64,000 nucleotides of DNA from Agapetus fuscipes (lineage: Eukaryota > Arthropoda > Insecta > Trichoptera > Glossosomatidae): NCBI GenBank assembly GCA_951799405.1, contig CATOGX010000038.1, positions 27,579-91,578 on the forward strand. The letters are read 5' to 3'. The translations under genes and the position numbers were made by a program. Numbering within the stretch: position 1 is the first letter of the stretch; the number at the start of each line of letters is the position of its first letter. The notes beneath the pieces were generated by a model, which was given only the letters and a program-made list of their open reading frames with translations, was not told where the DNA came from and ran no database searches. Positions 42,084 through 50,130 of this stretch are shown piece by piece.

Positions 42084-42205
42084 GACACATTCTGCCCGGT
42101 TTGTCTATGGATTACTGTAAAAACGTAGTGCTTTTATGTATCCCCATACCCTTCTAGACTTCTGACCATCTGACATAATCCATAGACTAACCGGGAAAAT
42201 GTGTC
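42084..42205. mobile_element. Palindromic MITE in a Harbinger intron, TA target duplication
   Basis: GACACATTCTGCCCGGTTTG and the matching inverted end (CCGGGAAAATGTGTC) bound 122 bp, with arms of about 30 bp around a 55-base centre. TA flanks both ends (42082-42083 and 42206-42207). This fits a Tc1/mariner-type (Stowaway-like) MITE. There is no coding capacity. Confidence 0.65.
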
Positions 42206-42329
42206 TAGTCTGTAACGTTCCTTAGTCTTCCTGTTTATTTTATATGCCATCTTATTTTATTAATTTATTACTAAGTCGCACGATGTTGGAGCCAAGGTAA
42301 ATAATAAATACAAATGCATATATTTTCAG

Positions 42330-42471
42330 ATTTTTCAGGAAGCATAAGTTTCCTGGCGTAGTTGGATGCATAGATTGCACTCACGTAGCCATTTTTCCAC
42401 CCTCCACAAAAACCCACGATGAGCGTTCGTACGTCAATAGGAAAAATTATCACTCCATCAATGTGCAATTG
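42330..42471 (+). CDS. Harbinger transposase exon b (first catalytic Asp)
   Basis: The exon lies between a TATTTTCAG acceptor and a GTATTT donor and joins exon a in phase. It encodes [19 protein letters not shown], with the first catalytic Asp in IDCTH, followed by a segment rich in Tyr, Asn and Arg ending HSINVQL, as in the family. Confidence 0.87.
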
Positions 42472-42554
42472 GTATTTATGATGTGTTACACTACATAGTC
42501 AAAATAGTATATTTTTATTTTAATAAAAATACATAATATTAGTTATTTTTTCAG

Positions 42555-42627
42555 ATATGTGATTCAGATTTAAAAATTTTGAATGTGATTGCACGATACC
42601 CCGGCTGCACCAATGACAACTTCATAT
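42555..42627 (+). CDS. Harbinger transposase exon c, 5' half (second catalytic Asp)
   Basis: After a TTTTTTCAG acceptor the exon reads ICDSDLKILNVIARYPGCTN followed by DNFI, then runs into the foreign element at 42,628. The Asp of TNDNF is the second catalytic acid. The 3' half of the same exon resumes at 46,271 with the bases that complete the Trp codon. Confidence 0.87.
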
Positions 42628-42657
42628 CGTCCCTTAGCTTACAACACCGCTCAAGTC
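42628..42657 (+). repeat. Left terminal inverted repeat of the 3.64-kb transposon
   Basis: The terminal repeat begins CGTCCCTTAGC and continues TTACAACACCGCTCAAGTC. The first 23 bases pair exactly with the right end. Confidence 0.95.
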
Positions 42658-43057
42658 GAAAATGTCGGTTTTTACATTTGAATGCCATTGGATGTAGCTG
42701 CGTAATACGCGTCGAACCATTGGTCACTTGATAGAGATTTCAGCCAATCAGAAGCCGTAATTTAAAAAATAGTGACAGCGCTCAAGTCGGTTGGCCTCGC
42801 AACACCGCACAAGTCGTTAGTCTGTCAAGCTTTGCGCGCGTAAGTTCTTGACGCTCCGTGATTATTCAATTTTTATGTGAATTTTATCGCTGAAAGGTCC
42901 ATGCAAGAAGTTTTAATGGAAGATTAAGAGGTAAGCTATAGAATAAAGTCATGTTTATTGATTTACGCTTATTAATATAGAAACAAAATGATAATAGAAT
43001 ATGTTCACTACTTACGCGGTGTTTACTAACTATTTTTTCTTAACTTAGGCGGTGTTT
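42640..43057. promoter_or_regulatory. Subterminal motif cluster, left side (ACACCGC...CAAGTC)
   Basis: The inner part of the terminal repeat, ACAACACCGCNCAAGTC, is repeated inside the left end: CAACACCGCACAAGTCG near 42800, the partial CAGCGCTCAAGTCGG near 42776, and in the opposite orientation CTTACGCGGTGTTTA (43011-43025) and TAACTTAGGCGGTGTTT (43041-43057). The last copies lie just before the transposase start codon at 43,107. Subterminal repeats of this kind are known transposase-binding sites in other DNA transposons, and that role here is an inference. Confidence 0.75.
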
Positions 43058-43106
43058 CAAAATGTATTTTATTTCTTTTAGGATACTCAATAATTAAAAA
43101 TACACT

Positions 43107-43263
43107 ATGGATGAAGAAGAAATTGATTCCTGGAGTAATCTGAGTTCAGGTGATGAATTGTTATGTGCCCAATTACATTTACAATTACAAGAATCAGGAC
43201 TGATGTCAAAACATAAACGGCGTAAACTAAGTTGCAAAGAAGATAAAAAAAGAATTAAACTAG
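43107..43263 (+). CDS. Transposase of the 3.64-kb element, exon 1
   Basis: The ATG at 43107 opens a 157-base exon that encodes 52 residues beginning MDEEEIDSWSNLSSGDELLC and ending DKKRIKL. It ends at a good donor (TAG|GTTAGT) with one base over. The 86-base intron ends TTTGTTTTAG, and exon 2 supplies two bases to make Asp, so the frame runs on without a break. The acidic start followed by a Lys/Arg-rich stretch (KHKRRK, KKRIK) could be a nuclear localisation signal. This start is preferred over the TTG at 43352 because it adds a proper initiator and a clean intron. Confidence 0.82.
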
Positions 43264-43349
43264 GTTAGTATTGAAGGTTTGTTTTGAGGTCCGCATTTAT
43301 TTCTTGTTATTTACATTTTTAGTGCAATAATTCCTATTATTTGTTTTAG

Positions 43350-45679
43350 ATTTGAAGCAAAAAGATAACACTAGTTCTTCTGATACCAAAGCATGCAATT
43401 CTCCTACTAAATACGAAATTATTGCAACACCAATAAATGATCAAAACTTCGGGGAGTCCATAAAAAGTATTTTAAGTAGCCAGGACAATGTATTCTCAAT
43501 ATTAGATCAAAACATGGACTTGGATATTGAAAACATTGACATTAACAATCTACAAGTTATAGAAAAAGTTGGTAATGATTTCATTGATCTGCAACAGGAA
43601 CCACCCGAATTTGCTACGGTGGCCATCGAGTATCTTGAGTCTTCTGTATTGGATGTAGCCAATATCACGGTAGAAAATGAGAACGTTGTACAAGAACTAG
43701 GAAATGCTGTCCTTAATATAAATTCTGTTAAATCTTTCCCTACTTCAAACCAAGATATTCTCGTATCTACGAATACTCAAGACCCAGTTTCTGATATAGT
43801 CACAAACAATACTCAATGTACAGATAAAAATAATACAACCCAAAACAATATGCAGCAATCCAATGTCTCTGCTACTCCATCGTGTTCTTCAAAAGTGGTC
43901 ATACTCAGTGATGTTCCCTATCACGGTGATTTGTTAAGTCATAAAAAACGACAGAACAAGGCGTCAAAAGACCCAAAGAAATATAAACGCAATATTAATA
44001 AAGAATTACGGATGAAAGGTGAAAATTATTTGGGATACAGAAGAGACAGAAAAGCAAAGATTAATGAAACATTTAAAGTGAAACAAGACGTATTTAAGCC
44101 TGCAAGATCCATGAAACCACCGTGCACTTCTGCGTTTTGCAAGAAATCTAAACTCAGGTCATGTGACAACATAAATGAAGAACAGCGGAAACATTTGTTT
44201 GAAAATTTCTGGCAGAATATGAACTGGGAGCAGCGAAGATCATTTATCACTTCACACGTTAACAAAATACCAAAGAAAATTACTAAAAATCCAGAATCAT
44301 CCAAAAGAACTGCTTACGTTTTGACGATTGATAACGTACGTCACCAAGTCTGCAAAAAAATGTTCTTGGCCACTCTTGGAATTAAAGATTGGTTTATCAG
44401 ATATTGGTTGACAAAAACCGATTGTGCTATGCCTCCCGATTCATCTACTTCAACCAGTAATCGCAGAAATCCAGAGAAAATTGAAGACCACAAATATATT
44501 GAAAAGTTTTTAGCAGATCTTCCAAAGATGCCGTCGCATTACTGTCGTGCTAAAACATCACGAGAATATTTAGAACCAGTTTTCACGAACATGACACAGC
44601 TTTATAAGACATATAAAGAGAATTGTGAATTAGAGGGTAGAGAATGCCCTGGCCGTAAATTATTTGACAAAATATTTTTGAAACTCAATCTGAGCCTATT
44701 CCACCCAAAGAAAGATCAATGCGATGTTTGTTGCAGTCATAAAACTGGAAACATTACGGATGAAGAACACGCTGAACATGTTCTGAAGAAAGATCGAGCT
44801 AGGAAAGAGAAAGATACTGACAAAGGAATTGCACAGTCCGGAGCTTGTCACGTGTTCACACAGGATGTTGAATCGGTAAAATTGGCCCCGTATCTTCAAG
44901 CTAGTGCAGTTTACTATAAAACTAAATTATGCGTCCATAATTTTACACTATACAATATAGCAACTAAGGAAGTAATGTGTTATTGGTTCGATGAGTCAAA
45001 TAGCACGCTTGAAGCCTCTGTGTTTGCTTCATGCTTAGTAGACCATTTAGAGAAGGTTTTGAGTCAGAAATTATTGCCTGTGATTTTATATTCCGATGGC
45101 TGTTGCGCTCAAAATCGCAATGCTACCTTAAGTAATGCTTTATTACGTTTAGCGATTGAAAAAAATATTGTGATTACTCAAAAGTATCTGGAAAAAGGCC
45201 ATACTCACATGGAATGTGACTCGGTACACAGTGCAATAGAGTGCAAATTAAAAGGTAAAGAAATTTTCCTTCCACAACAATACATGGCAATAAGTAAAAT
45301 TGCTAGGAGTGATCCTATGCCTTACGAAGCTCGTTATTTGGACTATAACTTTTTCACGGACTTTTCGAAAGAATTGATTTATACATCTATACGTCCTGGT
45401 AAAAAAACAGGTGACCCAGTCGTCACAAATATACGTATGCTAGAATACAGACCAAATGGCACAATTTGGTACAAAGTTGATTTTGATAACGAGCTACAGC
45501 CGTTACCACATCGTCCCACGCCAATTAACAACATTAAACAAATAAATGGCCTGCAGAAATTGTACGCAGCTAGAATACCAATTACAAAGCGGAAGTATCA
45601 AGATTTGCAAGACCTAAAAAGTGTATTACCACCTAGTTGCCATTCTTTTTATGATGACCTTCCGCACAGCAATCGCTAA
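43350..45679 (+). CDS. Transposase of the 3.64-kb element, exon 2 (DD(D/E)-like, DUF7869-type)
   Basis: With exon 1 this gives an intact protein of 828 residues. Residues about 54-250 are acidic, Asn/Ser-rich and probably disordered. A basic region with GENYLGYRRDRK and a Cys cluster (CTSAFCKKSKLRSC) follows. A second Cys/His group, CDVCCSHKTGNITDEEHAEH, starts near residue 510. The C-terminal third has an RNase H-like pattern: Asp near 558 in FTQDVES, Asp near 635 in YSDGCCAQNRN, and Asp near 676 (or Glu 674) in GHTHMECDSVHSAIE. From memory these motifs match the insect family often labelled DUF7869. The frame has no stop and no frameshift, which suggests a young or still active copy. An AATAAA at 45970-45975 could serve as polyadenylation signal. 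The role as transposase follows from position inside matched terminal repeats; the exact catalytic residues are a proposal. Confidence 0.85.
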
Positions 45680-46029
45680 AGACTGAAACTTAGATTAGAC
45701 TAGAGATTTCGAGTTATTCTTTATTATTTTTATAATTTTATTAATACTATTTATATCTTGTTTCTTTGGAGTTTATTAAAGACTAAAACTAATAATTCAA
45801 AATATTTACCTATAATAATAAAAAAATATAATTGCATTTTCGCACTAACTAGAAGTTCCTATGTTACCAAACAACTTTAAGTAATTTATATCAACAATGT
45901 GATTCTTAAGATTTAAGTTATAGATACCTAATGTTATAAAGATTTGTTAATTTTCTTGAAATATTTCCTAATAAAAGCTTTTCTTTGGAAATCATCTTTT
46001 ATTTAATATCTTAATCCCTAACATTTCCG

Positions 46030-46082
46030 CAAACAACACCGCCTAAATCTAATAAAATATTAGTCAACACAGCTCAAGTCAT
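46030..46082. promoter_or_regulatory. Subterminal motif cluster, right side
   Basis: Two copies lie about 190-230 bases inside the right end: AACAACACCGCCTAAAT (46032-46048) and GTCAACACAGCTCAAGTC (46063-46080). Together with the terminal copy at about 46238 they mirror the left-side cluster. Confidence 0.7.
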
Positions 46083-46236
46083 AAAAAACAAGTTAAAATA
46101 AAGTAAATTGTCAAAATAAGTATAAATAATTATTTCTTAACCGCTAACTAGAGTATGTATTAAGTTATGACAGGAATAATCCCCAGATTTTTTAAAATAG
46201 ACAGTTTTTTACGTCTCCTGTAAAGTTGGTAAAAAT

Positions 46237-46266
46237 GACTTAGGCGGTGTTGTAAGCTAAGGGACG
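46237..46266 (-). repeat. Right terminal inverted repeat of the 3.64-kb transposon
   Basis: On + this end reads GACTTAGGCGGTGTTG then TAAGCTAAGGGACG. It is the inverted copy of the left end over 23 bases, followed by 2 mismatches and a further 5 matching bases. Confidence 0.95.
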
Positions 46267-46270
46267 ATAT

Positions 46271-46342
46271 GGAACAGTTCTTCTGTGTTGGGATTGATGA
46301 AACAAATTTATGAAAAGAAAGGAGTGGGAACCATGTTGCTTG
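46271..46342 (+). CDS. Harbinger transposase exon c, 3' half
   Basis: The reading frame of exon c resumes right after the second ATAT copy and encodes W-NSSSVLGLMKQIYEKKG up to a GTAGGT donor at 46,343. It is in phase 1 with the last exon. Confidence 0.85.
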
Positions 46343-46599
46343 GTAGGTGGTATACCTTTTCTTCTATCAGTTAATAATAAAATAATTCAATCATATTTTA
46401 TACAAATCTGAGTAAAATGGAATGGAATTTTTTATTGTCAAAAAATGAAACAGCATGCAGCCATGCTGCTAAGAAAAGGCTAACTAATGTTTTGTTATTG
46501 CTTGTCAATGACCCCTCATTTGCCCGCTGAGAAAAATCTTATTTTAAATTTGGTACTAGTACATACCACAGTAGCTTGCACTCTTACCAATTAATTACT

Positions 46600-46730
46600 T
46601 ATGGTGTTATTATCAAACACCAAAGCCATAGCTTATTCGCAGTCTGGAGTGAATTTTCCATACAAAAAATCAATGGTCAGTAGATCAGCTATGGATCAAA
46701 TGTCTAGTGAATAGCCCTGTTACAGCTTTG
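46600..46730 (+). repeat. Dispersed repeat copy in a Harbinger intron
   Basis: The stretch with AAAGCCATAGCTTATTCGCA and GATCAGCTATGGATCAAATG, ending GTGAATAGCCCTGTTA, is matched by a diverged copy at 59,160-59,275 (AAAGCCATGGCTCATCCGCA, GATCAGCTATAGATCAAATG). Its end resembles the inverted terminus of the MITE at 38,367 (GGGCTATTC...TAGACATTT). Confidence 0.6.
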
Positions 46731-46783
46731 ATAAAGCATTTAAAATGTAACATGGACATAATATCTGTAATTCCATATTTTAG

Positions 46784-47178
46784 GTGATTCTGGCTACAGT
46801 GTAAGACCATGGCTCATGACACCAATACCGGATGCTGTTCCAAACTCACCTGAGGATCGTTACAACACTGTATTAAAAAAAGCACGCTGTACCATAGAGC
46901 GATGTAATGGTGTCTTAAAAATGCGGTTCAGATGCCTACTGAAGCATAGAGTCTTGCATTATAGCCCGGAGAAATGCAGCAAAATAATAAATGCTTGTGT
47001 GGTGCTGCACAATATTTGCATTGAAAACAAAATTCCCGAATATAGTGTTGAAGCAGAAGACTCTGACATGGGCATCATAAGCTCAACCAATGCAGCAGAC
47101 TCTGGTAGTAGCAGAAATCCGTTACTTGATGCAGGCAGAAATATTCAGAGGCAAATAGTGCAAAAGTATTTTATGTAA
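46784..47178 (+). CDS. Harbinger transposase last exon (catalytic Glu)
   Basis: The exon follows CATATTTTAG and encodes GDSGYSVRPWLMTPIPDAVP, then PEDRYN and the catalytic Glu in TIERCNG, then LLKHRVLHYSPEKCSKII and ACVVLHNICIE, ending QKYFM and TAA. This is the C-terminal third of HARBI1-type nucleases. An interspersed repeat starts 31 bases after the stop. Confidence 0.9.
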
Positions 47179-47208
47179 ATTCAACTAAAATGCTGCCATC
47201 ATCCTGCT

Positions 47209-47430
47209 CCTTGACTAGGCTGCCCCCCGTACTGAAAAAAAAATGGTTCACTTTAGCCAATGCCACCTTGGCTTCAGGAGTTGCAAGGTTAATGTTCGTG
47301 TGAGGTCTTTTTTATTTGTATGTTAACATGCAGAATGTGTAGGCGCGAACCTACATGTGTTTGTCTGTGGGCATGCATTTGATATGAGCTTTGAATTTTA
47401 ATGTATCTTAGCAACTTAGATTAAAGATTA
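47209..47430 (+). repeat. Interspersed repeat A, copy 1
   Basis: The family starts near CCTTGACTTATAGGTTGG, contains ATGGTTCACTTT, CACCCCTGTTTCAGGGAAGG, GTTGCAGGGTTTATGTTCAT and TGTGGGCATGCATTTGATAT, and ends in AGCTTAGATTA words. This copy is full length but diverged. The family is the commonest repeat in the right half of the window. The ends and the short 3' TTAGA-type tail suggest a non-autonomous retroelement, but its class is not clear. Confidence 0.7.
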
Positions 47431-48058
47431 GTATCCATATCCTACTTACATACTTTAGGGTTGGTATCAATGTACTAGCGTATACTGTAATTTTTTATAT
47501 TCTTTCATCTTTTAATACTTTGTAACTCTGTATAAATGCAAATAAAATAATCTAATTGCACATTTGTTATATCATTATGGTCCTTATATATCACCATTGT
47601 CCTGATTCTCAAAAAGGTTTCAACTTTTCATTCGGTTTCAATTCAGTTTTTAGATAGAAGATAAAGATAGAACAACTTTTTTACTGGGTTTTTGTTTTAT
47701 TACTGGGAGTATATTCAGTTTCCCAATCAGTTTGTTTGCGAAACCGGTCTTAAGTATTTTCAGTTCCAAGAATACAAACTGGTTGGAGGATTTATGTTAA
47801 TAAGAGGATTGGATTTTAATTTGCAAGTACACATGCAGGTAGTATTTCAAAAGTAAAAAAAACAGTTATTTAAGATTAAAATTTAATTTTAATATGCATC
47901 CACCTTCAGATGGACAATGAAAGAAGAACTTCTTTAAAATAATATTTATTTGTGGTACATGCATAGTAAAAGAATAAAGGAAAGATTAAAAACATTCGGG
48001 AAAAAAATAGTTGGGATCAAAAATTTATTAAACAATAAGACATTAAAAATGTTACACA
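47431..48058. other. Spacer between the converging Harbinger genes
   Basis: This is AT-rich DNA without a recognisable gene. It separates the stop codon of the transposase (47,178) from the stop codon of the minus-strand gene (48,059) and includes an AATAAA-like word at about 47,540. Confidence 0.4.
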
Positions 48059-48406
48059 TCAGGAATTCTTAGTCAACACTTCAAGAATTCGATGAAGGGT
48101 TTTCTGATTTTCCTCCAAGAGTCTAGTCTTAGAGGCATAATAGCCTTTCTTTAAAATTAAGGCTTCTCTTTTCAATTTTAATTTTTCTTCCCCCTGCTCG
48201 GCCAAAATGCTGGTAGCGGAAAGGCTAGAGTCCAGCCGCTTTTGGGGCATTGTCCTTCTTGGGGTTTCTTTCAGCTCTCTATGGACAGGGGTTGAGTCCA
48301 CAACCACAACAGCCCTGTTGGTTGTCCGAGCATATAAATGGTCTTGGGAAGCCATCGGAGGACTTGAACCGGTCCTTGACGGGTTCAAGTCTACAGTATA
48401 ATGATC
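48059..48406 (-). CDS. Possible Harbinger accessory (Myb/SANT-type) protein, last exon
   Basis: On the bottom strand a TTTTTTCAG acceptor at 48,407 opens an exon that reads DHYTVDLNPSRTGSSPPMAS, a proline/serine linker and a charged C-terminus (EEKLKLKREALILKKGYY, then LLEENQKTLHRILEVL) likely to form a coiled coil, ending TKNS and TAA. It joins the exon at 49,196-49,345 in phase 0. PIF/Harbinger elements usually carry, opposite to the transposase, a second gene for a Myb/SANT-like DNA-binding protein, and this gene has that position and orientation. The Myb domain itself would be further upstream on the bottom strand and was not found. The identity is therefore based on context and C-terminal style. 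Confidence 0.5.
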   Translation of the reverse strand, partial: DHYTVDLNPSRTGSSPPMASQDHLYARTTNRAVVVVDSTPVHRELKETPRRTMPQKRLDSSLSATSILAEQGEEKLKLKREALILKKGYYASKTRLLEENQKTLHRILEVLTKNS

Positions 48407-48474
48407 CTGAAAAAATAAAAAAAATTATATTATAGACGATGGATCTGAGAATGGTGGTACACAATGGGATATTG

Positions 48475-48941
48475 TAATGTATGGAAGTGAAGCATGGACA
48501 GTGAATGATAGCGAAATGAGTAAAGTATGTACGGTGGAAATGAAGCATTTGAGAAACATGACAGGAAAAACTCTGAGGGAAACAGTTACGAATGAATGGG
48601 TAAAAAAATAATGTAATATGAAAGTTAAGGTACAAAAGAATGTGATGAGATGGTTCGGGCATGTGGAAAGAATGAATGATGATAGACTGACAAAGTATAT
48701 ATACAGAGGAAATGTGATAGCAAAAAGAGGTAGGGGACGACCGAGAAAAGTATGGAGTGATCAGATTGTGAAAGAATGGGATATAAAAAGAGAGCGTACA
48801 AGAAGAAAATGCATGAAAAAGGTGATGGATATGAATGAATTGAAAGAGGTATGTATTGAGGATAGGAAGAAATGGAGACAGCTCTGCAGAGGCTCTGGCC
48901 ACCCCTATAAGAATGGCGACAGAGTTACAGTTACAGTATAA
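48475..48941 (+). pseudogene. LINE reverse transcriptase 3' fragment
   Basis: A 5'-truncated non-LTR retrotransposon encodes the extreme C-terminus of its reverse transcriptase: MYGSEAWTVND, then RWFGHVERMNDDRLTK and KRGRGRPRKVW, and ends in a GTTACA-type repeat tail. An in-frame TAA at 48,609 separates the two parts. It lies in the intron of the minus-strand gene. The bottom strand of the same stretch has a 207-codon open frame rich in His, Phe and Ser, which is only the shadow of this fragment. A second copy, inverted, is at 54,423-54,796. Confidence 0.85.
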
Positions 48942-49195
48942 ATGGTGTATTCATAAAGTTTCAAGACAAATCTGATGCAAAAGTGTCACTGGGAGCGAGG
49001 CTGACCATGTATAAAAGATATAACAATATTACCATGTTACATTCTTTGGCACGGCTGGGTTTCTAGGGAAAATGAGAACAAATACTTTGTTATTGATTAC
49101 TGAGGACTGCAGGACGTTTTCCCGTCAAGAAAAAATATATCTTTTGAAAGAAACGTTTTTCTTATAACAAATGAATTATGTGAATGATGACAAAC

Positions 49196-49345
49196 CTTGT
49201 CTGAAGATTCGTTTTGCTGATCCAATTTATGGGTTTGCACGAAGACATTGCCGGGCTGCATGATGTAGTGTGGCGAATGCTGGAACGGTACTGAGCTGGC
49301 TAAATTTACCACCTCTACACGTTCAGCCGGTAAGTGTGGCGATGA
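49196..49345 (-). CDS. Possible Harbinger accessory protein, upstream exon
   Basis: The exon lies between an AATTTCAG acceptor and a CAAG|GTTTGT donor on the bottom strand and is exactly 50 codons long. It encodes SSPHLPAERVEVVNLASSVP and continues to QQNESSDK. It has no recognised domain and looks like a linker region. The 789-base intron between this exon and the last one contains a LINE fragment. Exons encoding the N-terminus were not identified. Confidence 0.45.
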
Positions 49346-49455
49346 CTGAAATTTAATTGAACATTATTTTCTTATAGTTAGGTTTAATTTAGAATAACGG
49401 TCGTTTGAAATTTTGACAATTATATTAATTTTAAAACTTTTCAAAAAAAAAAAAT

Positions 49456-49595
49456 CCTTGACTTATAGGTTGGTATGAGGCTGACCACCCATATTGTAAA
49501 AAATGGTTCACTTTGCCAATGTCACCCCTGTTTCAGGGAAGGTCGGCAAGAGTTGCAGGGTTTATGTTCATTTGAGATTGGATTTTTACTATGTA
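49456..49595 (+). repeat. Interspersed repeat A, copy 2 (5' part)
   Basis: The copy begins CCTTGACTTATAGGTTGGTA and stops at ACTATGTA, where the element with CAGGCCTTTTAG ends begins. Confidence 0.75.
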
Positions 49596-49696
49596 CAGGC
49601 CTTTTAGCAGTTTGAGGTGTCAGAAAAAGGGAAAAAGGGACTTATAATCCAAAAAAAGGGACTTAAGGGACCTCACAAACTGATTAAAAACGACAT

Positions 49697-49956
49697 AATC
49701 TAATCTAAATCTAAATCTAAGCTGCAAAGATAAATTAACATTTACAATCCACATCTTATGCACACATAAAGGTAACCATATGGATGTTCGGGCACACATA
49801 TAGTTTCAAATGTGTCTACAATAGGAAAACATCGTAAATGAACATAATCTCTGCAGCTCTTGATGCCTTTCCCTGAAACAGGGGTGGCACCGGCAAAATT
49901 GAACCAATCTTTACAGTATGGGTGGTCAACTTAATACCAACCTATAAGTTAAGGAC
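49697..49956 (-). repeat. Interspersed repeat A, copy 3
   Basis: This is an inverted copy. It begins on + with AATCTAAATCTAAATCTAAG, the 3' microsatellite tail, and ends CCTATAAGTTAAGGAC. Confidence 0.75.
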
Positions 49957-50130
49957 AAATAATAAGTTAATTACAGTAAACAGTAAAATAATAAATTAAG
50001 TAATAAATTAAAATAACAGTAAAATAATAAATTAAGGTTTGTACCTGTAGAATAAAATAAAAGTTACAAATAAAAACAATAATAATATAACTGTTGCTAC
50101 AACATTATAAAAATGAGGAGCATCAGATAT

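Larger units (their letters stand above)
42628..46266 (+). mobile_element. Complete 3.64-kb DNA transposon with ATAT duplication (Sola-like candidate)
   Basis: The element starts CGTCCCTTAGCTTACAACAC and ends with the exact inverted copy. The repeat is perfect for 23 bp and extends to about 30 bp with two mismatches. It is flanked by ATAT at 42624-42627 and 46267-46270, and removing it with one ATAT restores the Harbinger reading frame, so the ends are certain. Inside is one two-exon gene on + and several copies of a terminal-repeat-like motif near both ends. A 4-bp target duplication together with a large DDD/E-like protein fits the Sola superfamily best among those I know, but the assignment is an inference from TSD length and architecture. 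Confidence 0.93.
41671..47178 (+). pseudogene. HARBI1-like PIF/Harbinger transposase gene, split by a DNA transposon
   Basis: Exons can be joined as 41671-41867, 42330-42471, 42555-42627 plus 46271-46342, and 46784-47178, all with GT/AG ends and matching phases. They total 879 nt, or 292 codons plus stop, if the insert is removed. The family DDE triad is visible: D in GCIDCTHV, D in TNDNFIW and E in TIERCNG. Other HARBI1 hallmarks are VLIALNFFGTGSYQ, SQSTVSR, DSGYSVRPWLMTP and ACVVLHNIC. The N-terminal exon or exons are uncertain; 41,540-41,619 (NFLSLLKLSK) is a weak candidate with a 51-base intron. The 3,639-bp element at 42,628-46,266 interrupts the exon two codons after the second catalytic Asp, so the gene should be dead unless the insert is removed. 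Apart from that break the frame is open, which implies a recent hit. Confidence 0.88.

Noticed and set aside
44026..44899. Bottom-strand frames of 67-92 codons in the 3.64-kb transposon
   Set aside because: They are shadows of the long transposase exon.
48279..48902. 207-codon bottom-strand open frame
   Set aside because: It is antisense to the LINE reverse transcriptase fragment; its composition (His, Phe, Ser, Ile) is what a reversed Lys/Arg/Glu-rich coding strand gives.
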